Position numbers and translations under genes: made by a program. DNA of 64,000 nucleotides. Source: Sphingomonas sp. AR_OL41 (GTDB taxonomy: Bacteria; Pseudomonadota; Alphaproteobacteria; Sphingomonadales; Sphingomonadaceae). Every line of letters starts with the position of its first letter. Position 1 is the stretch's first letter. The notes beneath the pieces were generated by a model. The model worked only from the letters and a program-made list of their open reading frames with translations, was not told the origin of the DNA and searched no databases. Where the stretch lies: assembly GCF_029911635.1 (NCBI RefSeq), contig NZ_JARYTI010000004.1, positions 124,001-188,000 on the forward strand, in the 5' to 3' direction. Shown here in pieces: positions 38,923-46,660 of the stretch.

Positions 38923-39927
38923 TCATCGCCACAGCGGATTCTCGACCCATGCCGGCGAATACATATTGGCATATTGCGCCATGCGCGGCCGGTCGGCGCG
39001 GTTGGCGCTGGCACCGTGCGGCAGATCGTAGCGCCAGATGACAAGGTCGCCCGCCCCCGCCGGCACCGTGATCGCCTCCGCGCTCAGATCGACCATGCGC
39101 GGATCGGCATCGCCGAGCGCGTCGAGCCACGCCGCGATGCGGCGATGGAAACCCGGCACGAGTTGCAGCGCGCCCTGATCAGCCGCAGTGTCGGTCATGT
39201 AGAGAATGCCCTGCGTGCCGAACGGAATCGGCTGCACGACACTGACATCCCAGTGCAGATGCGGACCCGGGAACCGCTTGCCCGGAATCTCGGGCGGGTT
39301 GAAGCTCAGACGGTCGGTGCTCGACCACAGGTCGCTGCTGCCCCATAATTGCGCGAACGCCTTGTGCACCCGCGCCGAGCGCCGCACCACCTCCTGCGCG
39401 GGGTGCTGGAAATGCTGGATCATGATGCCGTTGGTGCGCGGCCCGTACCAGGTCGCGGGATCGTCGGGCCGCGCATCGATCGTCCGCCACAGCAATGCCT
39501 CGAGATCGGCCGCCTGATCGCGGGTCAGCGCGCTGCGCAGCACGACATAGCCATGCTCGTCCCAATGCGCGAGATCGCGCGCATCGAGCACCGGCGCCAT
39601 CGCGTCGATCGCCGCAAGCCGGTGGCGCGTCGCCTCGGGGACCGGCGCGCCGTCGAACCAGGCATTGTAGCGATCGATCAGATCGCCATCGGGTTCGCCG
39701 ACCGTCTCGAAAACCCAGGCCTCGAACGCCGGATAGTCCGGCCGCGCCGCCATCAGATAGGTGCAGGTCTGTTCGATCCCGAGACCCAGCGCATCGAGCA
39801 GCATCCGGTCGGCCATCGCGCTTGGCGGCTTGTGCTGCGCCCGCCCGGTCCGCCGCGCCCAATAATCCTCGATACCGCGAACATGCGCGAGCGACGAACG
39901 TGACGGGTGCGGAGCAAGGCTGGCCAT
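38923..39927 (-). CDS. Phytanoyl-CoA dioxygenase (PhyH) family protein
   Basis: A 334-residue Fe(II)/2-oxoglutarate-dependent dioxygenase. The metal triad is visible: HLHWD (the HxD pair, about residues 228-232) and the distal histidine in YDLPHGASANRADRPRMAQY, with the downstream Arg for 2-oxoglutarate. AHWDEHGYVVLRSALT begins the catalytic fold. The first 110 residues are an N-terminal extension. Substrate unknown. It is divergent from the Y-family polymerase gene and shares a 74-bp intergenic region holding the SOS box. Confidence 0.8.
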   Translation of the reverse strand: MASLAPHPSRSSLAHVRGIEDYWARRTGRAQHKPPSAMADRMLLDALGLGIEQTCTYLMAARPDYPAFEAWVFETVGEPDGDLIDRYNAWFDGAPVPEATRHRLAAIDAMAPVLDARDLAHWDEHGYVVLRSALTRDQAADLEALLWRTIDARPDDPATWYGPRTNGIMIQHFQHPAQEVVRRSARVHKAFAQLWGSSDLWSSTDRLSFNPPEIPGKRFPGPHLHWDVSVVQPIPFGTQGILYMTDTAADQGALQLVPGFHRRIAAWLDALGDADPRMVDLSAEAITVPAGAGDLVIWRYDLPHGASANRADRPRMAQYANMYSPAWVENPLWR

Positions 39928-39981
39928 GCGCCCTTTTCGAACGGAAGGCGGCCGCTCGTCAACCGCCTAGACCATCGCGTT

Positions 39982-39996
39982 GTTCGTGTTATGTTC
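39982..39996 (+). promoter_or_regulatory. LexA (SOS) box, GTTC-N7-GTTC
   Basis: GTTC at 39982-39985 and at 39993-39996 with exactly 7 nt between match the alphaproteobacterial LexA site. It is 5 bp upstream of the polymerase start codon, where repressor would block initiation. Confidence 0.75.
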
Positions 39997-40001
39997 TAAC
40001 A

Positions 40002-41300
40002 ATGTGCGACTCGCCGCCCCTGCCGCCTCGGCCGCTGCGCTGGCTATTCCTCGATCTCAACAGCTATTTCGCCAGCGTCGAACAGCAGCTCGACCCGGCA
40101 CTGCGCGGCAGGCCGGTGGTCGTCGCACCGGTCGACAGCGACACCACGGTGGCGATCGCCGCCTCTGTCGAGGCGAAGCGCTACGGCATCGGCACCGGCA
40201 CGCCCGTTTGGGAGGCGCGCCGCCGGTGCCGCGACCTGATCGTAACCCCCGCGCGGCATGAGCGTTATGTCGAATTCCACGATGCGATCGTCGCCGAGAT
40301 CTGGACGCACATCCCGGTAACGCGGGTTTGCTCGATCGACGAGGTGGCGTGCCGGCTGCTCGACAACGAGAATGGTCGCGATGCGGCAATCGCGCTCGCG
40401 CGCCGCATCAAGGCCGGGATTCGCGCCCATGTCGGCGACTGCCTCACCTCATCGGTCGGCATCGCGCCCAACCGGCTGCTCGCCAAGCTTGCCTCCGACA
40501 TGCAGAAACCGGACGGGCTGCTCGTGCTCGATGCCGAGCAGCTGCCGCAACGGCTGTACGACCTCAACTTGCGCGACATTGCCGGGATCGGCGCGAAGAT
40601 GGAGCGGCGGCTGGCACGCGACGGGGTCAACGACATCCGCCAGCTGTGCGAACGCCGACCGCGCGACGCCGGCACCGCCTGGGGCGGCACCGATGGCGAT
40701 CGGCTGTGGTATCTGCTCCACGGCGTCGATCTGCCCGAAAAGCCGACGCAGAGTCGTACGATCGGGCACAGCCATGTCCTCTCGCCCGGCAAGCGCGGCG
40801 TCGAGGCGGTGCGGCTGACCGCACGTCGCCTCGCCTTCAAGGCGGCGAGCCGGTTGCGACGCAAGGCCTATCGCTGCCGCCTGCTGATCCTCCATGCCCG
40901 CTTCGAGGACGACAAGTCGGGCTGGCGCGCCGCGCTGCGGCTGCCCGTCATGCAGGACAGCTTCGCCATCCTCGCCGCGCTCGACCGCCTGTTCCCGCGC
41001 CTCGTAGCGGCGGGTCGCGCGCGGCCGGGCGATTTCCAGATCCGCATGATCGGGGTGACGCTGGCCGAGATCGAGCCCGTCGCCGCCGAACAGCAATCGC
41101 TGTTCGCGCTGCTCGATCCCGACGACCCGCTGGCGCGCGAAACGCGCACGCTGGCGCTCAGTCGCGCGATGGATCGCATCAACCGGCGCTTCGGCCGCCA
41201 CGCCGTCAGCCTCGGCCCGCTCCATGGCGGGCGAATCGATCGTGTCGGCACGAAGATTGCGTTCGGGCGCATCCCCGAGCTCGATGAATTTCACGAATGA
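40002..41300 (+). CDS. Y-family DNA polymerase (DinB-like)
   Basis: A 432-residue translesion polymerase. Catalytic metal ligands are in FLDLNSYFASVEQQ (Asp18) and VCSIDEVACRL (Asp113, Glu114); RPVVVAPVDSDTTVAIAASVEAKRYGI forms the fingers, SVGIAPNRLLAKLASDMQKP the palm, and DIAGIGAKMERRL a helix-hairpin-helix. The little-finger domain runs to the end. It uses Leu-Asn where DinB usually has Met-Asp-Ala-Phe, and carries no obvious beta-clamp motif at the C-terminus, so it is a divergent relative of Pol IV rather than a plain dinB. The SOS box just upstream predicts LexA control. There is no clear ribosome-binding site, so it may be leaderless. Confidence 0.88.
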   Translation: MCDSPPLPPRPLRWLFLDLNSYFASVEQQLDPALRGRPVVVAPVDSDTTVAIAASVEAKRYGIGTGTPVWEARRRCRDLIVTPARHERYVEFHDAIVAEIWTHIPVTRVCSIDEVACRLLDNENGRDAAIALARRIKAGIRAHVGDCLTSSVGIAPNRLLAKLASDMQKPDGLLVLDAEQLPQRLYDLNLRDIAGIGAKMERRLARDGVNDIRQLCERRPRDAGTAWGGTDGDRLWYLLHGVDLPEKPTQSRTIGHSHVLSPGKRGVEAVRLTARRLAFKAASRLRRKAYRCRLLILHARFEDDKSGWRAALRLPVMQDSFAILAALDRLFPRLVAAGRARPGDFQIRMIGVTLAEIEPVAAEQQSLFALLDPDDPLARETRTLALSRAMDRINRRFGRHAVSLGPLHGGRIDRVGTKIAFGRIPELDEFHE

Positions 41301-41310
41301 GGGCAGCAGC

Positions 41311-41406
41311 ATGAAGTTTCTGCTGCATCGCAGCGCTATGCGATGGTATGTGGAGACTACGGTCTTGACGGACGATGCTGCGTGCGCGAAGCAAATCGAA
41401 CCATGA
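41311..41406 (+). CDS. Possible 31-residue leader ORF
   Basis: ATG at 41311 after GAGGGCAG opens a 31-codon frame (MKFLLHRSAMRWYVETTVL...) whose TGA overlaps the next gene's ATG as ATGA (41403-41406). The coupling is suggestive, but the peptide matches nothing known and codon use is not clearly coding. Listed as a candidate only. Confidence 0.2.
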   Translation: MKFLLHRSAMRWYVETTVLTDDAACAKQIEP

Positions 41407-41780
41407 AGAACCGTCTCCTCCCCGCCGCCGCCGTCGCGCTGCTCGCGCTGTCGGCCTGTAAGCAAAAAACCGAAGTCGTGTCTGCGACCGCGCCGGATCC
41501 GCAAGCCGAAGCACTGGCCAATCGGCCCAAGGTCGAACTGCCGCCGGCGATCACCGCGACGCGGACCTTCCGTTGCAAGGACCAGAGCCTCGCCACGGTC
41601 GATTTCTATGCCGGCAACAAGCAGGTCACGGTCAAGGTCGGCGATGCCACCATCCCGGTCAAGCTGACCGCCGAGAGCGATGGCGCGCCGTTCAAGGCCG
41701 ATGGCTTCGTGCTCACCGGCACCCCGGCCGCGATCACGCTGACCTCGCCGGGCAAGCCCGAGCAAGCCTGCAAGGCCTGA
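41403..41780 (+). CDS. Lipoprotein, possibly MliC-like
   Basis: A 125-residue protein with a lipoprotein signal (MKNRLLPAAAVALLALSAC, Cys19). The mature part contains ATRTFRCKDQSLATVDFY, then a compact beta-rich stretch ending CKA. A cysteine after TFR, another near the C-terminus and alternating beta strands are reminiscent of membrane-bound lysozyme inhibitors of c-type lysozyme, but the match is by eye and weak. A strong terminator follows. Confidence 0.6.
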   Translation: MKNRLLPAAAVALLALSACKQKTEVVSATAPDPQAEALANRPKVELPPAITATRTFRCKDQSLATVDFYAGNKQVTVKVGDATIPVKLTAESDGAPFKADGFVLTGTPAAITLTSPGKPEQACKA

Positions 41781-41828
41781 TCCCGCTTCCCCGTCATTGC
41801 CCGGGCAATGGCGACCACCCCAATACAC

Positions 41829-41858
41829 GGGCCGGCGGCGCAATCCGCCGGCCCTTTT
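41829..41858 (+). terminator. Intrinsic terminator
   Basis: GGGCCGGCGG (41829-41838) pairs perfectly with CCGCCGGCCC (41845-41854) around CGCAAT, followed by TTTT. It ends the lipoprotein transcript before the parA-like gene. Confidence 0.85.
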
Positions 41859-41928
41859 CGCGTCTGCGCGCTTGCCTCGCCCGCGCCGCTTGGGCACGAT
41901 GCGCCGACCTGCTAGCGGAGCCGCGTCC

Positions 41929-42639
41929 TTGTCGACCATCGCGATCTACAGCCTCAAGGGCGGCGTCGGCAAAACCACGCTGACCGTCAATCTCGCCTGG
42001 GCCTCGGCGACGCTGTCGGCGCGGCGCACGTTGCTGTGGGATCTCGATCCGCAGGCCGCGAGCACCTTCATGCTGTCCGACGGCCGCGCGCGCGAGCCGG
42101 CACAGGCGATCTTCTCCAAGGATGTCGAGCCGACCAAGCTGATCCGCCCGACCGCGATCGACCGGCTCGACCTGATCGGCGCCGACATGTCGCTGCGCGG
42201 GCTCGACCTGCTGTTTCACGAGCTCGACAAGAAGAAGCGACTGCAGAAACTGATCGAGACGATCCACAAGGGCTATGACCGCGTCCTGCTCGATTGCCCG
42301 CCCGGGCTGACCGAGACCAGCGACCAGGTGATGCGCGCCGCCGATCTCGTCGTGGTGCCGGTCATCCCTTCCCCGCTCAGCGAACGCGCCTTTGCCGAGG
42401 TCGCCAAGCATCTCGGCAAGAAGCAGTTGCTGCCGGTCCATTCGATGGTCGATCGCCGCCGCAAGCTCCACGCCGAGGCCTTGGCGCGTCACCCCGATTG
42501 GCCGGTCATCCCGATGGCCAGCGTGGTCGAGACGATGGCGGCACGCCGCGCGCCGGTCGGCGCCTTCGCCGCTAAATCGGTCGGCGCGAGGGCCTTTGCC
42601 GATTTGTGGCAGGTGATCGAGAAACGCCTGGCGCAATGA
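41929..42639 (+). CDS. ParA family ATPase, orphan
   Basis: A deviant Walker ATPase of 236 residues. IYSLKGGVGKTTLTVNLAW holds the deviant Walker A lysines (10-17), LLWDLDPQAAS the Walker A' aspartate, and VLLDCPPGL Walker B. The TTG at 41929 is preferred: AGCGGAG lies 8 nt upstream, while the in-frame ATG at 41899 has no ribosome-binding site. No parB or centromere-like repeat is nearby, so it is unlikely to be the chromosomal partitioning ParA. Orphan ParA-like proteins position other cargo; its cargo is unknown. Confidence 0.85.
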   Translation: MSTIAIYSLKGGVGKTTLTVNLAWASATLSARRTLLWDLDPQAASTFMLSDGRAREPAQAIFSKDVEPTKLIRPTAIDRLDLIGADMSLRGLDLLFHELDKKKRLQKLIETIHKGYDRVLLDCPPGLTETSDQVMRAADLVVVPVIPSPLSERAFAEVAKHLGKKQLLPVHSMVDRRRKLHAEALARHPDWPVIPMASVVETMAARRAPVGAFAAKSVGARAFADLWQVIEKRLAQ

Positions 42640-42683
42640 CCGACGCTACGGCTTGTCGTCGCATCGTGGACAGCTGAAATCCG

Positions 42684-43445
42684 GTGGCCAGAGTTCGGCA
42701 CGACATCCTCGATCCGCAACTCCTGCTCGGCGCCTATGCCGTCGGGGTGTTCCCGATGGCCGATGGGCGCGATGCCGACAGCGTCTATTGGGTCGAACCC
42801 AAGACGCGCGCGATCCTGCCGCTCGACGGCTTCCATCTGTCGCATTCGCTGCGCAAGACGATTGCCGCCGATCGCTTCCGCGTGACCGCCGACACCGCGT
42901 TCGAGCGCATCATCGCGCTGTGCGCCGAGGCGGTCGAGGGCCGCCCCGACACCTGGATCAATCCGCAAATCGAACAGGCCTTTGTCACCCTGCACCGCCG
43001 CGGCTTCGCGCATTCGGTCGAGATATGGGACGGTGATCGGCTCGCCGGCGGACTTTACGGCCTCGCGCTGGGCCGGGCCTTCTTCGGTGAGAGCATGGTC
43101 AGCCGCGCGCGCGACGCATCGAAGGTCGCGATCGCCTGGCTCGTCGCGCGCCTGCGCGTCGGCGGATTCACCCTGCTCGACTGCCAGTTCATGACCGGGC
43201 ATCTCGCCTCGCTCGGCGCGGTCGAAATTCCGCGTGCGACCTATCTCGGGCTGCTCGGCGGCGCGCTCGACGGCGTCGTCGGCACCGCGGCGGGCGTGAC
43301 GTCGGGGGGCGCGAGCTCGGGAGACTTCTTCGCGCTCGACCGACTCGGCGTCGCGGCGCCCGATCCGGAAAGACCATTGGCGCTGACCGAGCCCGGCCCG
43401 CCTTCGGGGAAGGTCATCGCGCAGCTCTTGACCCACACATCGTAG
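42684..43445 (+). CDS. aat: Leucyl/phenylalanyl-tRNA--protein transferase
   Basis: Attaches Leu or Phe to N-terminal Arg/Lys residues, marking proteins for ClpS-ClpAP degradation by the N-end rule. The 253-residue product has QLLLGAYAVGVFPMADGR, YWVEPKTRAILPLDGFHLSHSLRKT, GLYGLALGRAFFGESMVSRARDASK and LLDCQFMTGHLASLGAVEIPRATYLGLL, all diagnostic. It begins with GTG. Its last 205 bp overlap the convergent DUF2155 gene in antisense. The normal end of the fold is around FFALDRL, so the final 30-40 residues are an extension. Confidence 0.94.
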   Translation: MARVRHDILDPQLLLGAYAVGVFPMADGRDADSVYWVEPKTRAILPLDGFHLSHSLRKTIAADRFRVTADTAFERIIALCAEAVEGRPDTWINPQIEQAFVTLHRRGFAHSVEIWDGDRLAGGLYGLALGRAFFGESMVSRARDASKVAIAWLVARLRVGGFTLLDCQFMTGHLASLGAVEIPRATYLGLLGGALDGVVGTAAGVTSGGASSGDFFALDRLGVAAPDPERPLALTEPGPPSGKVIAQLLTHTS

Positions 43446-43915
43446 ATCGGGTGCTGGACGACGTTGAGCGTTGGCCGCTCCTTGTAGAGCCAGCCCGAGA
43501 AGAAGCGGCGCCAGCTCTTGTCGAATTGCTGCACGTCGACCTGGACGAAGGCGCCGGTATAATGCTCCTGCTCCCATGGCGCAGTCTGTTCGCATGCCGC
43601 GAGCCGGACGATCACATCGCCGACCCGCGCCGCATTGCCCGGCTTCAGCGTGATCTCGCGCGCCACGCCGTTGCGCTTGTTGAGCAGGCCCAGCACCGCG
43701 ACCCGCTGCGCCATCGGCGTCGCGCCATAAGAGGGATCGGCGCCGCTCGGCAGGTCGACCGTCGTCACGTCCGACGGCGCGCTGTCCTCGTCGAGCGCGG
43801 TACGCTGCGTCGGCTTGGCATTGGGGTCGGTCGCCGGCTTCTTCTCGCCGCAGCCCGCCGTGGCGAGCAGCGCGAGCGCCGCCACCGCCAGCGTCCAGCG
43901 GCGCGAATCACTCAC
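43241..43915 (-). CDS. DUF2155 domain lipoprotein
   Basis: A 224-residue exported protein: lipoprotein-type signal (WTLAVAALALLATAGCGEK) and a DUF2155 domain from about residue 80 (VAVLGLLNKRNGVAREITL to IYDVWVKSC), with ACEQTAPWEQEHYTGAFVQVD as its best block. DUF2155 is an alphaproteobacterial family of unknown function usually found by aat and the NDUFA12 gene, as here. A GTG at 43915 overlaps the NDUFA12 stop in GTGA. The serine/proline-rich last 50 residues are encoded antisense to aat. Confidence 0.85.
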   Translation of the reverse strand: MSDSRRWTLAVAALALLATAGCGEKKPATDPNAKPTQRTALDEDSAPSDVTTVDLPSGADPSYGATPMAQRVAVLGLLNKRNGVAREITLKPGNAARVGDVIVRLAACEQTAPWEQEHYTGAFVQVDVQQFDKSWRRFFSGWLYKERPTLNVVQHPIYDVWVKSCAMTFPEGGPGSVSANGLSGSGAATPSRSSAKKSPELAPPDVTPAAVPTTPSSAPPSSPR

Positions 43916-44304
43916 GCGTCGGGCGTCCACGCTTCATAATCGCCGGTCGCGGCGGCGCGGTGGCCGCCCTTTTCCATCGCGCCGGGCGGGCGATAGGCGA
44001 GCGCGGTGCCGGTCAGATTGGGGATGGCCGGCTTCTGCCAGGTGCGCGGCGCGGGCAAGGCGCGGTCGGGCAGGTCGTCGACCTGATGGTGCAGCCAGCT
44101 GAACCATTCCGGCGCGACCCGGCTCGCATCGTTGGCGCCGTTGTAGATCACCCAGCGACGCGGGTTGCCATTGGTATCGCGCCCGCCCTGATAATAGACA
44201 TTGCCGAGCGAATCCTCGCCGACCCGGCGCTTGCCGCGCAGCCCGACCATGGTTCCCCAGCTGGCGCCGTTCCACCAGGTGAACGGATTGAGATTGATAC
44301 CCAT
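43912..44304 (-). CDS. NADH:ubiquinone oxidoreductase accessory subunit, NDUFA12 family
   Basis: A 130-residue homologue of the mitochondrial complex I B17.2/NDUFA12 subunit, a supernumerary subunit that alphaproteobacteria share with mitochondria. Conserved features include FTWWNGASWGT, VGEDSLGNVYYQ, RRWVIYNGANDASRVAPEWFSWLHH and the C-terminal YEAWTPDA. It binds the peripheral arm in the cytosol; the nuo operon itself is not in the window. Coupled to the DUF2155 gene by GTGA. Confidence 0.92.
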   Translation of the reverse strand: MGINLNPFTWWNGASWGTMVGLRGKRRVGEDSLGNVYYQGGRDTNGNPRRWVIYNGANDASRVAPEWFSWLHHQVDDLPDRALPAPRTWQKPAIPNLTGTALAYRPPGAMEKGGHRAAATGDYEAWTPDA

Positions 44305-44399
44305 GCCGCGCGCTTAAGACCTGTCCCGACGAACCGCAATGGCCGTTGCAACAGTGAGGCCGGCACACCGCTCTACCAGTACCCTCGGCACCGACGCGA

Positions 44400-45236
44400 T
44401 CATTGCGCCGCCGACCCGCCGGCACAGGCCGTAAGTGCCGCCGCCTCGGCCGATGCCACCCGCGTCGTGCCGGCCGCGATCTGGTATAATTGCGGCCAGC
44501 GTTTGCCCGTCACGAACAGCCGGTGCTGCCCCGCATCCCAGGCGATGCCGTTCGCCACGTCGTCGTTGCCGCGCTCCTTCGGCCCGAGACTGCTCAGGTC
44601 GAGAAAACTCAGCACCGCCCCGCTCTTGGGGTCGATCCGGGCAATGAGGTTGGTCTGCCAGATATTGGCGTAGATCTGCCCATCGACCCATTCGAGTTCG
44701 TTGAGTTTGGCCACGGGGCAGCCATGCGCGGTCACCTTCAAGGTCGACACCGTCGCCAGCGAATCGGGATCGAGGAACCGCAACACCGCGCTGCCGTCGC
44801 TCATGATGATGAAGCGATCATTGTGCGTCGCGCCCCAGCCCTCACCGGTGTAGCTGAAATCGCCGATCGGCGAGAAATCGCCGCGCCCGTAGATGAACCC
44901 CTTCTGGTCCTTCCACGTCAGTTCGTAGATCTTGTCCTTCCACGGCACGATGCCCTCGCCGAAATAGGGGGCGGGCAAATCCATGCTCCTGGTTACGCGA
45001 CCGGTCTTGAGCTCGACCTGCCGCAGGCCGGACTGGCCAACCTCACCGGTGCTCTCGTAAAGCGCGCCATCCTGAAAGAACAAACCTTCGGTGAAGGCCG
45101 ACTGGTCGTGCGGATAGGTCGCCGCGATCGCCACGCCATAGACCGGCAGCTTCCCGTCGTCGGACGGCTTCCACAACATCCACCCGGCCACGGCGAGCAG
45201 GGCCAGTAGCGCGAGCGCGGCAATCACCTTCTTCAT
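44400..45236 (-). CDS. Glutaminyl-peptide cyclotransferase
   Basis: A 278-residue exported enzyme of the plant/bacterial beta-propeller glutaminyl cyclase type, which forms pyroglutamate at N-terminal glutamine. N-terminal signal or anchor (VIAALALLALLAVAGWML), then TYPHDQSAFTEGLFFQDGALYESTG, the FGEGIVPWKDKIYELTWKDQKGF blade, and LNELEWVDGQIYANIWQTN with the catalytic acidic residues. The ATG at 45236 is 9 nt from GAGGA. Confidence 0.9.
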   Translation of the reverse strand: MKKVIAALALLALLAVAGWMLWKPSDDGKLPVYGVAIAATYPHDQSAFTEGLFFQDGALYESTGEVGQSGLRQVELKTGRVTRSMDLPAPYFGEGIVPWKDKIYELTWKDQKGFIYGRGDFSPIGDFSYTGEGWGATHNDRFIIMSDGSAVLRFLDPDSLATVSTLKVTAHGCPVAKLNELEWVDGQIYANIWQTNLIARIDPKSGAVLSFLDLSSLGPKERGNDDVANGIAWDAGQHRLFVTGKRWPQLYQIAAGTTRVASAEAAALTACAGGSAAQ

Positions 45237-45337
45237 GCGCGTCAGTTCCTCAGCCGTGCGCCGGACCGATCCCGACGTCGCCCGGGCACCCATGCAATGC
45301 GCCGCGCGTCACCGCAATCGTCGTCAGTCGGCAGTCG

Positions 45338-45922
45338 TCAGTCGTCCGCCTCGACCGCCACGGCGAGCGGGCCCTTGCGACCTTCGACGATCCGCGCCTG
45401 CAGCGGCTGGTCGGGTTCGACCTCGCCAAGGCCGGCACGGCGCAGCGTTTCCATATGGACGAAGACGTCCGCCGAGTCGGCATCGCGGACCAGAAAACCA
45501 TAACCCTTGAGGCGGTTGAACCACTTCACCGTCACCGGTTCGAACGGCCCGGCCGAATCGACCAGCGCGGCGGGGTCGATCCGGTCGCCGGCGCGCGCGC
45601 GCACCGGCTGCTCGACGACATTGCCGAGATCGATCGACAGTATCTCGCTCGCCTGCAGGCCGCGATCGCGCCGCACCGCGCGACATTCGATGCGCGCGCC
45701 CTCGGGCAGGCTGCGCCGGCCATGTGCCTGAAGCACCGAGAAATGAACGAGCACGTCACCCAGGCCGGGCTGATCGGCGACGAGGAAACCGAAGCCGCGC
45801 GTCACGTCGAACCATTTGAGCGAACCCGACAGCAACAGGCCGGCCTCATCGACCGGCGCATCGCGCTCGTCCTCACTCCACTGCGGCCCTGCCCGTGGCG
45901 CGGCCTGCGGTTCGTTACGCAT
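45338..45922 (-). CDS. Protein with two cold-shock domains
   Basis: A 194-residue protein carrying two CspA-type domains: first GSLKWFDVTRGFGFLVADQP with VLVHFSVLQ (about 30-95), second VTVKWFNRLKGYGFLVRD with VFVHMETL (about 125-190). The paired RNP1 (K-G-F/Y-G-F) and RNP2 (VFVH) motifs that bind single-stranded nucleic acid are intact in both. Such doubled proteins are common in alphaproteobacteria and act as RNA chaperones or regulators. The start at 45922 follows a GGGGG stretch. Confidence 0.85.
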   Translation of the reverse strand: MRNEPQAAPRAGPQWSEDERDAPVDEAGLLLSGSLKWFDVTRGFGFLVADQPGLGDVLVHFSVLQAHGRRSLPEGARIECRAVRRDRGLQASEILSIDLGNVVEQPVRARAGDRIDPAALVDSAGPFEPVTVKWFNRLKGYGFLVRDADSADVFVHMETLRRAGLGEVEPDQPLQARIVEGRKGPLAVAVEADD

Positions 45923-45983
45923 ATGACATGCCCCCGGGGCGGGCGTGTAACACGGATCGCGACGCGCGCAAAAGCCACTCGCG

Positions 45984-46544
45984 TCACGTTTCGAGCAAAG
46001 ATTCCACCGCGTCGCCCGGCGCCATCGCAACGATCTTGCGCGCCAGCGCGAAATCATGCCCGGCGCGCACCATCGCGCCGAGCTGCTTCTCGCGCAGCGG
46101 GCGATCGGCCGGGGACGTGGCGAACGGGCCGATGCGCTTGCGCCGCGCGAACGTCAGCGCGGCGTCGCTCGCCTGCTCGGCGATGGCCGGCGCGAGCGCC
46201 TCGGCATCGGCCTCGTCGAGCCCCGCCTGGCGCAGCGCGCCATCGACGCGCCGACGCCCCAGCCCGCGCCGCGCCATGGCGCGCGCCCGTGCCTCGCCAA
46301 AGGCACGGTCGTCGATATAGCCGAGCTCGGCCAATCGCGTCGCTATCGCTGCCGGGTCGGCGGCAGGCCCGTCCCAGCCGCGCTCGCGGATTTTGCGGCG
46401 CAAATAGTCGCCGAGCCGCACCCGCGTGGTCGAAAATCGCTCGACATAATGAAGCGCCAATCGCTCAAGCGCAGCCTGATCCAGCGGCACCACTGGCCGC
46501 CTGGCGCGTTCAGCGCGGCGAGAAGGCACTTCGTCCTGCGACAT
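45984..46544 (-). CDS. recX: Recombination regulator RecX
   Basis: A 186-residue helical-repeat protein that limits RecA filament growth. It shows the RecX plan of short three-helix repeats: ALHYVERFSTTRVRLGDYLRRKI, LAELGYIDDRAFGEARARAMARRGLGRRRV and ASDAALTFARRKRIGPF. The ATG at 46544 is used because earlier in-frame codons (GTG at 46613) add a non-conserved extension. recA is not in the window. It is divergent from the acyl-AMP ligase gene. Confidence 0.82.
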   Translation of the reverse strand: MSQDEVPSRRAERARRPVVPLDQAALERLALHYVERFSTTRVRLGDYLRRKIRERGWDGPAADPAAIATRLAELGYIDDRAFGEARARAMARRGLGRRRVDGALRQAGLDEADAEALAPAIAEQASDAALTFARRKRIGPFATSPADRPLREKQLGAMVRAGHDFALARKIVAMAPGDAVESLLET

Positions 46545-46612
46545 TGCGCCATCATTGTGCCACAGTCGGAACGGATTTTGAACGCTTGGCGGCTTCAGGG
46601 GTGCACGCTTCA

Positions 46613-46640
46613 CAAAAAGCGGCCCCCGCGGGGAGCCGCG
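46613..46640 (-). terminator. Minus-strand terminator upstream of recX
   Basis: Read on the minus strand, GCGGC (46639-46635) and GCCGC (46623-46619) enclose a GC-rich CCCC..GGGG inner stem, followed by TTTTT (46618-46614). It faces toward recX but lies upstream of it, with no minus-strand gene behind it. Confidence 0.55.
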
Positions 46641-46660
46641 GGCAAGGGCGCTACTATATT

